NCBI GenBank assembly: GCA_900323505.1
Contig: OOIN01000007.1
Coordinates: 868,001-932,000, forward strand
Source: Ustilago trichophora
Taxonomy: Eukaryota > Basidiomycota > Ustilaginomycetes > Ustilaginales > Ustilaginaceae
DNA: 64,000 nt
Direction of reading: 5' to 3'
The notes beneath the pieces are model-generated. The model was not told the DNA's origin. It saw only the letters and a list, made by a program, of their open reading frames with translations, and made no database searches. The translations under genes and the position numbers were made by a program. Each line of letters opens with the position of its first letter. Position 1 is the stretch's first letter. Shown one piece after another: positions 21,919-31,689 of this stretch.

Positions 21919-24030
21919 ATGGACGTTTCGGTCGCCCAAGTTGCAATTGGTAGCCCGCGTCACTGCGGAGACGCTGCTGCATTCACTCCTGACCTGCAGC
22001 ATTCACGCTACATGTCGGGTGAATCCGACGATGATTCGGCTCATGCGACTCCCAGTGATATGACGATAGCGATGGCTCAAACCAGCCCACGCGAGTCGTG
22101 GCCCACCACCAAGCGAGTTGGCGAAGAGGAGGTGCGCAAGATTCACTACATTGACTCACCTGCTCAAAACCCGGTCGCTACTATCTCGGCTCTTTCAGCT
22201 CCTCCCGCAGAGCGCAGCACGATTGTGACAGTTCCAGTCGCAGCCGCACCCGCACCCGCACCCGCACCTGCACCCACCGGAGCATCATCCGCCCCTCTGG
22301 CCTCATCGCAGGCAACCATTCCTTCGACGACTTCGATGGCACCGACAACCACGGCACCGCATGCTACCGTAGCGACAGCTCCGGCGGCAGCTTCCTCTTC
22401 AGCCTCGGCTTCTTCTTCGACTCCTCCATCTACTTCGACAATGACTTCAGCTCCAACTCAAATGGCGAGTTCGGGTCTTCCGTCTCTCGGCATATCCAGC
22501 AAAGGCCCAGAAGCCATCGTTGACACCGCTTCGGCTGATCCGCTTCCATCGCACCTTGCCTCCACCGCCCCTTCCTCCGCCGCATCTACACCTGCTTCCA
22601 CGCCAGGTGCAGCACCTCAGACGTACGCTCGAAAGAGGGGCAGGCCACGCAAGCATCCGCTTCCTGATCCTAACAACATGCCACCCAAGGCCAAACGCAA
22701 ACTCAGCGCTGACAGTGCTGCAACTGCTGGCAAGAAGAAAGCAAGCGCCGCTGCCGCCGCTCGATCCGCCGCCTCTAGCGCTGGATCGCTCCTCTCTGTC
22801 CCGGACCTCGGCCGTCTTATTCCCCAAGGCTCTTCTTCGGAGAACGCTCAGACTTTCATTCAGAATAATCTTCGCCTCTTTGCCGATCTCTTTGTTGCTC
22901 TTCAAAAACAAGCCAGCACCGACCACAACGTGCGTGATGAAGCAAATGCAGAGCTCAAGGGCATCGCAGAAGTCAGCATCGACCAACCACAACTCGCGAC
23001 TCAGCAGGAGCCTTTTGCACCAGCAGCAAATGCGACAACGAATTCTGGAGATGTCGATCCCTCTTCTCAAGCAGACGCAAGCATCACAGCTGACGCCTCA
23101 GACGCATCTACCAAAGGCTCCGGTCCAAGCGACCCCATCCGTGATGAGATCAAGAAGAAGATGGCTGATGTCATCAAGGGTCGCGAAGCCATCCAAGCAG
23201 AGATGCTCCAGATGAGGGTCGACGCCAGCTTCTTCGAGAATGCGCAAAAGACGGTCGATGAACGCATCCTCATTCTTCGAGAACGTATCGCAAAGAATAC
23301 TGTCCTCCTGCAACGTGAGCGCGAAGCTACCCGCAAGGCGAGAGAGGCAAGCCGCATCGCAAAGAAGGACCGCAAGGCGCGCGAGAAAGGCCTTCGCGAT
23401 TCGGAGCGGGAAGAACGCAGGCTTGCTCACACCTTTATGCAGCTCGAACGCGAGATTGCCGCTCAAGAGGAGGAACGTCGACGACTTGAAGAGGCTGAGT
23501 CGAGCGATGAAGAGGATGAACATGCTAGTGGCGGCGAATATGGCACATTGGCACAAGACCGGGGCTCGATAGGCATCCTTGATCAGCTCCAAGACTTCAA
23601 CACAGCTACGCTCGATGCTAGCCCCTCCGAGACAACATCAATGTCAGCTACCGCGACACCATCTGTACATCACGACACCCCGGCAGCCACCGACCGCGCG
23701 ATCGGTTTCAGTGATGAGGAGCTTGCCAAAGTGCTTGGCATCTCAACCAGTGAACTGGCAGGTTTTAGCCAAACCCTCGAATTCACCTCTCTCCAGCCTC
23801 CTTCGGCCTCCGTCTCCACCTCGGACGCAGATCCAGCCTCAACACTTGTTTCGATCCTCTCGCCTGGCCAGTCCATCGAACCCCTCACCGGAGACGCACC
23901 CGGTGCGACAACAGACAGCTTCGACGTAGCTGCCTTCCTCGAAATGGCCTCGTCCTTTGGCGCTGTCGCACCTTCTGGCCCATCCATCGAACAGCAGGAT
24001 GGGCACTCACTTGGTCAAAACGCACTGTGA
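21919..24030 (+). CDS. AT-hook, coiled-coil nuclear protein of unknown role
   Basis: 703 aa, no intron. The first 230 residues are Ala/Ser/Thr/Pro-rich, with a PAPAPAPAPAPT run (22244-22276) encoded by a near-perfect CACCCG repeat. A canonical AT-hook, ARKRGRPRKHPLP, lies at about residues 235-248 and is followed by basic PPKAKRKL, so minor-groove DNA binding and nuclear location are expected. About residues 405-530 form a long charged coiled coil (many EREAxRKAREA-like units) ending in an acidic SSDEEDEH patch. The C-terminus is Ser/Thr-rich with a small FSDEELAKVLGISTSEL helical segment. I recognise no named family; chromatin or transcription role is inference from the AT-hook. Confidence 0.8.
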   Translation: MDVSVAQVAIGSPRHCGDAAAFTPDLQHSRYMSGESDDDSAHATPSDMTIAMAQTSPRESWPTTKRVGEEEVRKIHYIDSPAQNPVATISALSAPPAERSTIVTVPVAAAPAPAPAPAPTGASSAPLASSQATIPSTTSMAPTTTAPHATVATAPAAASSSASASSSTPPSTSTMTSAPTQMASSGLPSLGISSKGPEAIVDTASADPLPSHLASTAPSSAASTPASTPGAAPQTYARKRGRPRKHPLPDPNNMPPKAKRKLSADSAATAGKKKASAAAAARSAASSAGSLLSVPDLGRLIPQGSSSENAQTFIQNNLRLFADLFVALQKQASTDHNVRDEANAELKGIAEVSIDQPQLATQQEPFAPAANATTNSGDVDPSSQADASITADASDASTKGSGPSDPIRDEIKKKMADVIKGREAIQAEMLQMRVDASFFENAQKTVDERILILRERIAKNTVLLQREREATRKAREASRIAKKDRKAREKGLRDSEREERRLAHTFMQLEREIAAQEEERRRLEEAESSDEEDEHASGGEYGTLAQDRGSIGILDQLQDFNTATLDASPSETTSMSATATPSVHHDTPAATDRAIGFSDEELAKVLGISTSELAGFSQTLEFTSLQPPSASVSTSDADPASTLVSILSPGQSIEPLTGDAPGATTDSFDVAAFLEMASSFGAVAPSGPSIEQQDGHSLGQNAL

Positions 24031-24433
24031 ATTACAGCCCGGTTAGACGGAAAATCATACACAGTCCACATCCCCCCCAAAAACACCAGCTCGTGTCACC
24101 CGAGTTTGACCCCCCAAACAACGCATTCTGTACTTTTATACATCTGACCGCTTTCACAACTTCGCTATCATCTTTCTCTTGTAATCTCACTCCATCTCGG
24201 CGTCATTTCGCGCTGTGGCCGCACTTCCAAACATTTCGCTGTGCATAAAGGAGGAATTTCTTGAAAAGAAACTCGCAACACAGCTCCGTGACATGTAATG
24301 TGTGAGCTGTAAGCAGGCGAAATCTGCGGTTGCGTGTTGATGGAAGGCTAGTGTACAGTTTGGAACGGGAGACAGATAAGGGATAGGGGTGGGTGAGAAA
24401 TCTGGGATCTGGCAAGGTGGATGATGGGTCTTT
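24031..24433. other. Convergent intergenic region
   Basis: 3' sides of the AT-hook gene and SDHAF4. A C-run and AT-rich 3' UTR-like sequence; nothing else seen. Confidence 0.6.
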
Positions 24434-24923
24434 TTAAAAGTCAGTAGCGCGGCCGCCGTAAGTCCACTCCTTTTCGTATTTGAGCGGGTCATTCTTTGGG
24501 CCGCCGATTTCGCCCGTGTTTGGGTTCGTTTCGCCTTCGAACTCCGGACGTGGCTTTCTGCGTGCGTCGGGGTGCATGTCTCCCTTCTCCGGGTCCGAGG
24601 CCAGGAATGGTGATGCGTCTACGAAAGCCGGTGACCAGTCATGTATCAAGAGATGGTGAAATTGTGAGAAAGTGTTTGTCAGTACTATTGCCATCTGGAA
24701 GATGATACTATGACGAAGAGGATGGTGGTGGAAGATGCTTACTCTGCTTTTGCTTGACCAGGTTCTCGAATTCCTTCTGTTCTTGAGGAGGGAGAGGAGG
24801 CGGACCGGGTCGGTTGAAGCCGCCAGAGGAGCGAAGGGCTGAGGTGGCTAGGGTGCGACGTGATGTGCTGGCCATCAAAGCCCGTGTAGGAATCGAGGTC
24901 GTGGCAGTCCTAAGTTTCAACAT
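24434..24923 (-). CDS. SDH8: Succinate dehydrogenase assembly factor 4
   Basis: Mitochondrial SDHAF4/Sdh8 (DUF1674), which binds flavinylated Sdh1 and helps it assemble with Sdh2. Two exons: 24923-24743 and 24618-24434 (366 nt, 121 aa); intron gtaagc..tag with correct phase. The N-terminus MLKLRTATTSIPTRALMASTSRRTLATS is an amphipathic, Arg-rich mitochondrial presequence. A proline-rich linker follows, then the diagnostic C-terminus: HPDARRKPRPEFEGETNP, TGEIGGPKNDPL and WTYGGRATDF, matching the family's terminal GR(V/A)TDF. Neither exon alone contains both presequence and signature. Confidence 0.95.
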
Positions 24924-25398
24924 GGCGATCGACTAATGTGATGTGTGCGTGATGGTGGTGACGAGTAAGATCATTAAAACATGTCGGAGAAAGTGTTGGT
25001 CGAGCAAGGTGCGGGAGCGTTAGGAGAGTGTGGAGGTGGCGAAGGTGTTAGAGCTGCTTACGTGATCCAAGCAACAACCCTCGCATTTTCGGGCAGAAAT
25101 TCAAAGTCTTCGGGCAGCGCCGGGAATGTTCGCCAGACACCGCAGTATTTGACAGCTTACAGCTTTTCATATACAAACGTCAAAATGTGGCAGATAAACC
25201 TAAGCAACTGTCGATCGAATTGCTAGAAACCCATGAAAAGTAACAACTAAAGAAGTGAAGAATGAATCCTACAAGGCGGAGGGGGAATATTGCATGAAGA
25301 TGTATAAACACCGGTGACCATGATGGAGAAGCCGACCAAGAACGTTGACTTCACCTTTTCTTTTCTTTTTTTTTTTGCGGCAAGATACAATCTCAAGC
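24924..25398. other. Intergenic region upstream of SDH8
   Basis: SDH8 promoter and 3' UTR of the MFS gene (which includes a T-run at about 25366-25377). No gene supported. Confidence 0.55.
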
Positions 25399-27123
25399 CT
25401 AGTGCTTGGTAGGCACGCGAGCAGCAGGGTTCTGAGCAAGAGCACCAACGGCGTCAGACTGGATGTCGTGAGGAGCAAACGAGTCACGCTCCTGGTACTT
25501 TGCCTCCTTGATATCGTCCTCGGACTGGTTGTCGGACTCCTCGTCGGCCTTGAGGAGGCTCTCGTCGATGGCCTTGGGGTTGAAGGCGAAGGAGCCCTTG
25601 GGGATGAAGGTGGCGGCGATAATAATGACGGAGAGGATGACAAAATGAACACCACCGACGTACTTGAGGCAGTCACGAGCCTGGTTGATGGCAGCGACAC
25701 CGGTCTTGCCACGGAGCTGCTTGTCGACCCATCGACCAAGGAAGGTCGAGATGAGCGAGTACATGACAATGTAGGTCACGTAGAGGAAAGCCATGACAGC
25801 ACCGAGAGCCGAGACGTCCTTATCCTTGGCCTCCATCCTGGCGAGGGTCGACTGGATGTAAGCGGCGAGCGAGACGTCACCGGCAGCCCAACCGTACGAG
25901 ATGGGGGTAAAGACGGCGGCGAGCTTCCAAGCGGACGAAACGGCACCACGGGTGTAAGGGAAGAATGGCATGACCCAAACGAGGTTGAGCAGGAGAGCGT
26001 CGAGACGAAGCCAAGGCATAGGGGTGGGGATGGCCTGGGTGAAGAGCATGACCGAGAGAGCACCGAGGAGCTCACCAAAGTTGGAACCACCAACGATGAT
26101 CTGCGAGTACGAAGAGACACCGATGATCGACTTGGCATAGATGGGAGCGAGACCGTTCTCGAGGTATCGGTGACCGTAGAGGGCGAAGGCGTAACCGGGG
26201 ACGAGCCAAATGAATCGACGATCGGAGAAGATAAGGTAACCACCGTACCAGAAGGCCTTGGCGAAGGCACGGACACCATCAACCATCGACATAAGGAGAC
26301 CCCGCTGCTCGACCTCGACGCGAGCAAGGCGCGACTCCTCCTCGACACGCTGGCTTTCGCCGAGCGAGGAGATCCAGATCCAAATAGCAGCAGCGCAGGT
26401 GAAGAGGACCGGGGAGAGGAAAGCCGAATAGTTGTAGCCAAAGTGACCAATGAGCGAGGTCGAGGTGAAGGCACCGGTGGTACCAGCAATCTCGTACATA
26501 ACATGGACGAACGCATCCATCTTTCGGAGCCTGTCTACGTCTCCACCGACAATGTCACGGGGAATGACACGGCGGATAAGCTCAACGGTACCGTAAGAGA
26601 CACCCGAAACGACGTAGATAGGGAAGAGACCGTTCGGGCTCCAGGTACCGTACTTGGTCTTGTTGTTGGCGGTCTTGAACTTCATCACACCACCGGTGGC
26701 AGCATCGGCAATGAGGGGGATGCACGAGATGATACCGAAGGTAAGAACGGCGAAGGCGAGGACCGAACGGGTGGGGAAACGCTTGATGAGAGGCGCTACA
26801 ATGATGGAACCGACACACTGAGCGGCGTAGTTGGTACCGGTCAGGATGGCGATCTTCTCGAATCGTCGAGCACCGAATCGCTCGTTGGCCTGAGTGATGA
26901 ATGACCCATTATAGTATTCAAGGGCGAACTTATAGCACATAATTCCTGGCAGCAATGATAGAAGACGGATTCGATGTCAGCCAGATGTTCCCAAGGTACC
27001 ACGAATGGGTATGACGCAAATCGTCGTCTTCTTGGTCCTCCGTTTCGACTACTCACCAACGACGTAGATCGCAATGTTGCGGCGTTGCTCGGCCGTAAAG
27101 GCGCTCCATAGTGTGAGACCCAT
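25399..27123 (-). CDS. MFS transporter, highly biased codon use
   Basis: Major-facilitator carrier, 537 aa. Exons 27123-27057 and 26945-25399; the intron begins gtgagt and ends cag, and the join reads YVVGIMCYKFALEYYNGSF. About twelve hydrophobic segments can be counted, with a charged central loop (ESQRVEEESRLARVEVEQRG) between TM6 and TM7 and a hydrophilic acidic C-tail. RxIPRDIVGGD in the first half marks a loop I have seen in basidiomycete MFS proteins of unassigned substrate; it lacks the sugar-porter PESPR signature, so I do not call it a hexose carrier. Codon choice is strongly biased to C/G-ending codons, which suggests high expression and leaves a 519-codon antisense shadow frame. 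Confidence 0.82.
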
Positions 27124-27576
27124 GATGAAGAGGAGGGGCTGAAGGAAAGGTTCCCAAGGAGGGCGGATGTAGGTATAGAGGATGGGGTGAGAGTGTTGTC
27201 TGGTCTGGACGGGTCGGGAAGGTCTGACACGGTCTTGATCTTATACCTTTGCATAAGATATGCTCAGCACTACTTAATACCAGACAATGCAGCTCTGTCT
27301 GTCATAGGTATAGACTGCTTTCGCGGAGAAATGAGGCACTCCGGTCTGCACCCGACGGACGAGGGCGGTCTTGTTAAGCGAGAGGAATTCAATGGCCGTT
27401 AGACAAAGTTCGACGGAGTTGATGATTGACCACGTTCCCTTCTATCAGCTAGAGAGAGAGCTTGGAGAAGGGAGACAACCTCATCTCAGCTAAAGTATAC
27501 CTGGGAGCGGAGGACAACATGAATCAAAAGAGGAGGGGGGACTCGAGTCAACTGTGGGGAGGAGCTCAAAGGAATT

Positions 27577-27607
27577 AAAAAGAAAGAAAGAAAGAAAGAA
27601 AAGAAAA
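27577..27607 (+). repeat. (GAAA)n purine tract
   Basis: About 30 bp of repeated AGAA units on the plus strand, 45 bp before a TACAG array. Confidence 0.9.
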
Positions 27608-27651
27608 ATCAATAATAAAATTAAAATGAAAGGACAACGCATTCCATCTTT

Positions 27652-27674
27652 GACAGTACTGTACAGTACAGTAA
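27652..27674. repeat. TACAG array with inverted unit
   Basis: ACAGTACTGTACAGTACAGT: one inverted CTGTA unit next to two to three direct TACAG units, so the strand can fold on itself. One of seven arrays. Confidence 0.9.
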
Positions 27675-27817
27675 TAGTCAGGGCCTTCAGCCAGATTTGC
27701 GCAGGAACGACCGAGAAAAGTGACACCCTGAGAGTGAGGGTGAATTGCAAATTGCCCATGATCTGTAGCTATTTTCAGAGCTGGATCGTACACATCAAGA
27801 GGCAAAGAAGGTGCGGC

Positions 27818-28081
27818 TTAGCCTGCGGGAGCGTACGGGGGAGCAGGGCTTGGCGCACGTTGTGAGCGCCGGTAAGGAGTGGAGATCGGCGGACTGACTG
27901 CGTAGGGTGTGAAAGTCTCACTGGTGGACGAATAATCAGAAGACCCTTGCCCATGGGCAAAGCGGGATCTCGGCTGGAAGGTGAGTCCACGAGAACGTGC
28001 GCCGGAGGATGGCGAGATGCACATCGCTGATAGGATGGATGGAAGTCTGGAATAGCGGGGAAAGGGGGTGTAATCTGACAC
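27818..28081 (-). CDS. Possible terminal exon of an unrecognised multi-exon gene
   Basis: A minus-strand frame of 87 codons, opened by a plausible tag acceptor rather than by an ATG, ends in Ser/Pro/Tyr-rich sequence (YAVSPPISTPYRRSQRAPSP, stop after PPYAPAG) that looks like a natural protein tail. Upstream open pieces at about 28082-28260 and 28440-28569 (with a short hydrophobic segment ISLCFALVIDEL) could be further exons, but I could not build a phase-consistent model. Function unknown; it may equally be non-coding. Confidence 0.3.
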   Translation of the reverse strand: MSDYTPFPRYSRLPSILSAMCISPSSGARSRGLTFQPRSRFAHGQGSSDYSSTSETFTPYAVSPPISTPYRRSQRAPSPAPPYAPAG

Positions 28082-28569
28082 CTATCCCATCTGGGTCCCT
28101 CTTTACCCTTCTCGTCGCTGTATACCGAGTGTTGCTATCTTCGGACTGCCAATCATACCCAGCTTTGGAGTAGAGATCGCACGGCAAAGCATAGATACGC
28201 TGGACTCCGCCCTTTCCTTGTCGTGTTGGTATGTGCTCGTCAGAGCTCGGGTGACCTTTCCGCTCTTCCTTCATCGGTGAGACGAGCGCAGACTTCTTAG
28301 AGAGCAACTTCAAGCAAGAGTTGTGTATCTGGTAGCGTACTCGTCTCCGACTCAAGACTCTCAACATGGTAGATACTTGGTGCAGTGTGCAGTAGCAGCG
28401 GCAGCATAACGATGCATCTACCTGTCGCTATAAAGCCATGAGTGTGCATGACTTCGGTCCGGTGTCGAGCGAAGTTCGTTTGTGCTCGTCTTCGACCATG
28501 GCGGCGAACGTGCATCAGCTCGTCAATTACCAATGCAAAGCAGAGCGAGATCCTTGCGATCTCTGACAA

Positions 28570-29695
28570 CCTCGTGATGCTTACAGCCTTACGCGAGCTG
28601 TGTCAACTTGAACAACGAAGACGCTTGTGATCTTGCGGCATTCTACCGTCGGTCAAGAAGAAGACATGTAAACATCGGGAAGGAAAAGTCCATGTCTTTA
28701 CTTTGAGAGAAGACGGAAGGGATACCACCGACCGGGGTTGAGGGAGTGGGAAGTCTTGGCACTGGCAACCTACACAAACGTGGTCCACCCGAAGACCTCA
28801 TTCTTTGATAAGTTGATGCCTTTTAGCTCCTTGTGTGGGTGGGGCGGTAGAGCTGCATGCGACGATGCAAGCTTTCAGTTGTAGACTCGCTGACTATGGC
28901 TGCTAGTGGCAATTCTCAAAAGCTCTGGATCCGCTAGCCGAACCGATCCAGCTCGTATAGTATTCGAAGCAGTTCCTTAGCGCGCGCCCGCATTTCCGAA
29001 ATGGTATTCATCCTCACACGCTTCTTTGGCCCCCGATTCCCAGCCCAGTTTGCTTTCCATTACTATTTCACAGTAGTGTCTCTCAACGGAAAGGAGACAG
29101 GAACGAGTGGTTCCTCGCTCATTTTCTGTAGGTGTGGTCAATGGCGGTGAGTATCATGGGTTGGAGTCGCAACGAAGAATGGGTCGTCTGTCCACGTTGG
29201 CATCTTGGCACGTCAAATTCATTCTCCGCCTCATAACGAAGTGGCCACGCGACTCGAACGAGCTGCGCCAAGCCTCGCTTGAAATGTCTTGGCATTCCAC
29301 GCTTCCATTCGCCATTTGCCATCTCGAAGCCAAAGTTGCGGATGTCAGATCTGTTTGACCCGATGCTTCGATCCTCCCTCACCGGCCTCTAAGACACAAG
29401 CTTTCTCGACTGGGCATAGGGTCGTATTCGACGAATGATGTGGCTGCACAGGTACCCGCCTTGGACCACGTTCCACAAAAAAGAACCTGAACACGAGTGA
29501 CTGCGGTCTGGATTGCCGTCAAGGTGCGATCTTGAGCGTTTGTGATTGAAGCATGACTAGCTTGGAGGAGCAATGCTGGATAGGGGTCAAAGTGCTCTCT
29601 GTACTTTCGTCGCAATGGGTCTGAGTGGCCGACGAAAACAAAAGCGAAAAAAGGAAAAGCTTAATGTGAGGCAAGAAATTGGGCGAAAAAAAAAG
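28570..29695. other. Stretch without a recognisable gene
   Basis: About 1.1 kb. Short frames on both strands show no domain or convincing splice structure. No repeat family recognised. It ends at the 5S rRNA terminator. Confidence 0.45.
29686..29695 (-). terminator. RNA polymerase III T-run terminator of the 5S gene
   Basis: Nine A on the plus strand (nine T on the transcribed sense) immediately after the 3' end of the 5S rRNA, as expected for Pol III termination. Confidence 0.88.
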
Positions 29696-29813
29696 AACTG
29701 CAGCACCTAGGATTCCCGCGTGGTCCCCCACCGCAGTACTGACTAGGCGATACCTTGCTTAACTTCGCAGATCGGACGGGATGCGGTGCTTTCAAGGTTG
29801 TATGGCCGCAGAT
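29696..29813 (-). rRNA. RDN5: 5S ribosomal RNA
   Basis: Read on the minus strand, 118 nt starting ATCTGCGGCCATACAACC, with the conserved GCACCGCATCCCGTCCGATC, CTGCGAAGTTAAGC (internal A-box/loop region), GTACTGCGGTGGGGGACC and CACGCGGGAATCCTAGGTGC blocks. The two ends pair (ATCTGCGGC with GTGCTGCAGTT, with G-U and mismatch positions), forming helix I. A T9 terminator follows. It stands alone among protein genes, outside any rDNA repeat visible here, so 5S is dispersed in this genome, at least in part. No 18S, 5.8S or 28S sequence is present in the window. Exact ends are set by the helix and terminator and may be off by one or two bases. Confidence 0.95.
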
Positions 29814-30063
29814 ATTGACGGGTGTCCCACAAATGATCATAAACAAGAACCTATTCAAGGCGGAAGCATCGCGCGAACATGTCAACGAACTTGCAAGTCT
29901 CAAAGATCTCGGTCAGACTACCGCACAGACAACAAATTTGAAGAGAAGGGCTTAGTGTGGGATTGACTTTTCGTTTCTGTCGCATTGAAGAGGGTATAGA
30001 CGACCGTAGCCGCAACTGACAACAGACAAGGAATAGGCTATGAAAGGCGGGTGGGTCTGCTGC

Positions 30064-31030
30064 TCACAGGGGCATGGTTCGTAGGCGCTTGACAAGCCTG
30101 GCTTGCTCGTTGGCCGCTGTGGCTTGCTCGAGAATCGACTGTTTCGAGGATCAACCCGCCGATGCGGAGGTAGGTGTGATGCATGAAGATAAGAGTCAGT
30201 ATGGGGTCAATCGCATCACGATCACCATTAGAAGGGGCACTCACAACTTGAAGACTGGTAATGTCGACGACCGAATGTTTGAGCGTGTCTGCAACCTCGG
30301 CTTTCCTCTTGAGATCTGTAGCAATAGGTTTGCTCTGTTCGCGCAGCTTCAGTGCGTGCTCCTTCTCAAGTGCTCGGCGTTGCTCTTCCTTCTTGGCTTC
30401 TAGCGCACGGATGACGGCGGCTCTCTTCTCCATCGCTTGTGCTCTTCGCGTCGGCAATGCTTTGCGAAACGCAATCACCTCTGTCGTCAATGTATTCGCT
30501 TGATCGTTTAATACTTGTAGTCGCCTGGAGAGGTCCTCGTCAAACGGTTCGACTCCTGCGCGAAGACAAACAAGCGAAACAATCAATTCCTAGTCAGTTT
30601 CGGGTCCACAAAGTCAGTCGTAGCTCCAGGAGGGGTAGCGGCAGCCTGTTGCGCTTATCAAACTCACCTTTGCTGTGCCTCGCGTATTCACTTGGAGACA
30701 TGCCATTATACAACAAGTTGCGCTCGATCTTGGCTTTCATTGCCCCCGTCAGCTGTGTGAGTTCGAAGATGCATAGGAGAAGCAAACAAGACATTGCAAA
30801 AAGCGTTAGAACTTATACCTTGCGCATCTTGTAGGACCTGCTCAGCCGCAGAGTGCGAGACTTACCCTCTTGATCATCTTGTCGACTACCGCCTTGAGCG
30901 CTTTGTCGCGCTCGAGCTCGCTCCCGAACTCCATTTGTGCCACTTTGTGAGCGTGCTGATCGATTGCGTGGAGCACATAATCCAGATCCGTTGGCCGATC
31001 CAGGTTGAGACGTGGAAAGTGGCCTGACAT
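30064..31030 (-). CDS. Mis14/Nsl1-like kinetochore subunit
   Basis: Four exons: 31030-30866, 30752-30668, 30555-30245 and 30138-30064 (636 nt, 211 aa). Donors are gtaagt, gtgagt, (g)caggag-side gtgagt-type and gtgagt; acceptors end in cag; all phases agree. The product is short and mostly helical: MSGHFPRLNLDRPTDLDYVL, a conserved-looking SPSEYARHSKGVEPFDEDL (about residues 74-92), then a long charged coiled coil (LEAKKEEQRRALEKEHALKL) and a helical tail SILEQATAANEQARLVKRL. Length, the VEPFDEDL motif and following coiled coil resemble the MIS12-complex subunit Mis14/Nsl1, which links inner and outer kinetochore. This assignment is from memory of the family; another small coiled-coil kinetochore or spindle protein is possible. 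The gene model itself is firmer than the name. Confidence 0.6.
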
Positions 31031-31689
31031 TCTGTGTGCGTGCGTGCGTGCGTGCCGTGTTCGTGGATGTGATGCAAAGTATCAACAGGAGATCCGAAGG
31101 GCGATTAAGCTTGAGGGCGAAGCGCTGATGTAGCGTGGGAACGGAATGGCGTGGCGTAGGCAAAGTGGACGTGATGCGTGTGATGGATGGAGAAGAGAGA
31201 TTGGAAGATGATGGTCATCTAGAATGATGGTCGGCACATCCGAAAGATCGAAATCAACACCTGTTCGGGAATGCCGCCGGACTGCAACCAAAGCGCGCTT
31301 TGAGAAGTGACAACCTGAAAAACACGCCTCTCAACTCTGTTGCTGCACACCCATAACGCGTTGAATTCAACGCCCTCCACTCAGATGTTTTGCGAGACCC
31401 TATTTCTTTTAGCTTCTCAGTCAAAGTGTTGGATTCAATCGGTCCGCTGACTGCAGTTTGAGGTTTGGGCTTGATCTCGAACCGGAAATCCCGCTCCAAC
31501 GCTCATCTAGAGTCTTTCTTCCTACATTCGTTTGGCCGACTGCTGGCTCAGCTCCTTTCCGCACTTGAGCTTAAGTAGTCAACTTCGACTGCTCTACTCT
31601 GATCTCCCCCTCCTCTCTTCACCATCCTCGTTCAGAGTCAAATTAGCCTTGGGCGACTCTAGGCTAGACTGTTGAGCCGCTCCGTCAAA
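31031..31689. other. Divergent intergenic region
   Basis: Between the Mis14-like gene and the gene at 31690. A short (TGCG)n run lies at 31036-31054. Otherwise promoter-like; nothing else seen. Confidence 0.55.

Larger units (their letters stand above)
27124..27817. other. Intergenic region upstream of MFS gene
   Basis: MFS promoter side, with a GAAA purine run and a TACAG array (both listed separately). No gene supported. Confidence 0.5.

Noticed and set aside
25345..26904. 519-codon open frame on the plus strand
   Set aside because: Exactly antisense to the MFS carrier, Gly/Asp/Glu/Arg-rich, no domain; explained by the carrier's codon bias.
30771..30865. A possible extra small exon (VLQDAQ) in the Mis14-like gene
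   Set aside because: A 19-nt exon fits cag and gt signals but shifts the frame into a stop in the next exon; the single 113-bp intron keeps phase.
21919..31030. A functional cluster of mitochondrial or mitotic genes
   Set aside because: SDH8, COA8 and the AIM18-like gene, or RecQ, the Mis14-like and Byr4-like genes, share themes but are scattered on both strands with unrelated neighbours; no operon-like logic.
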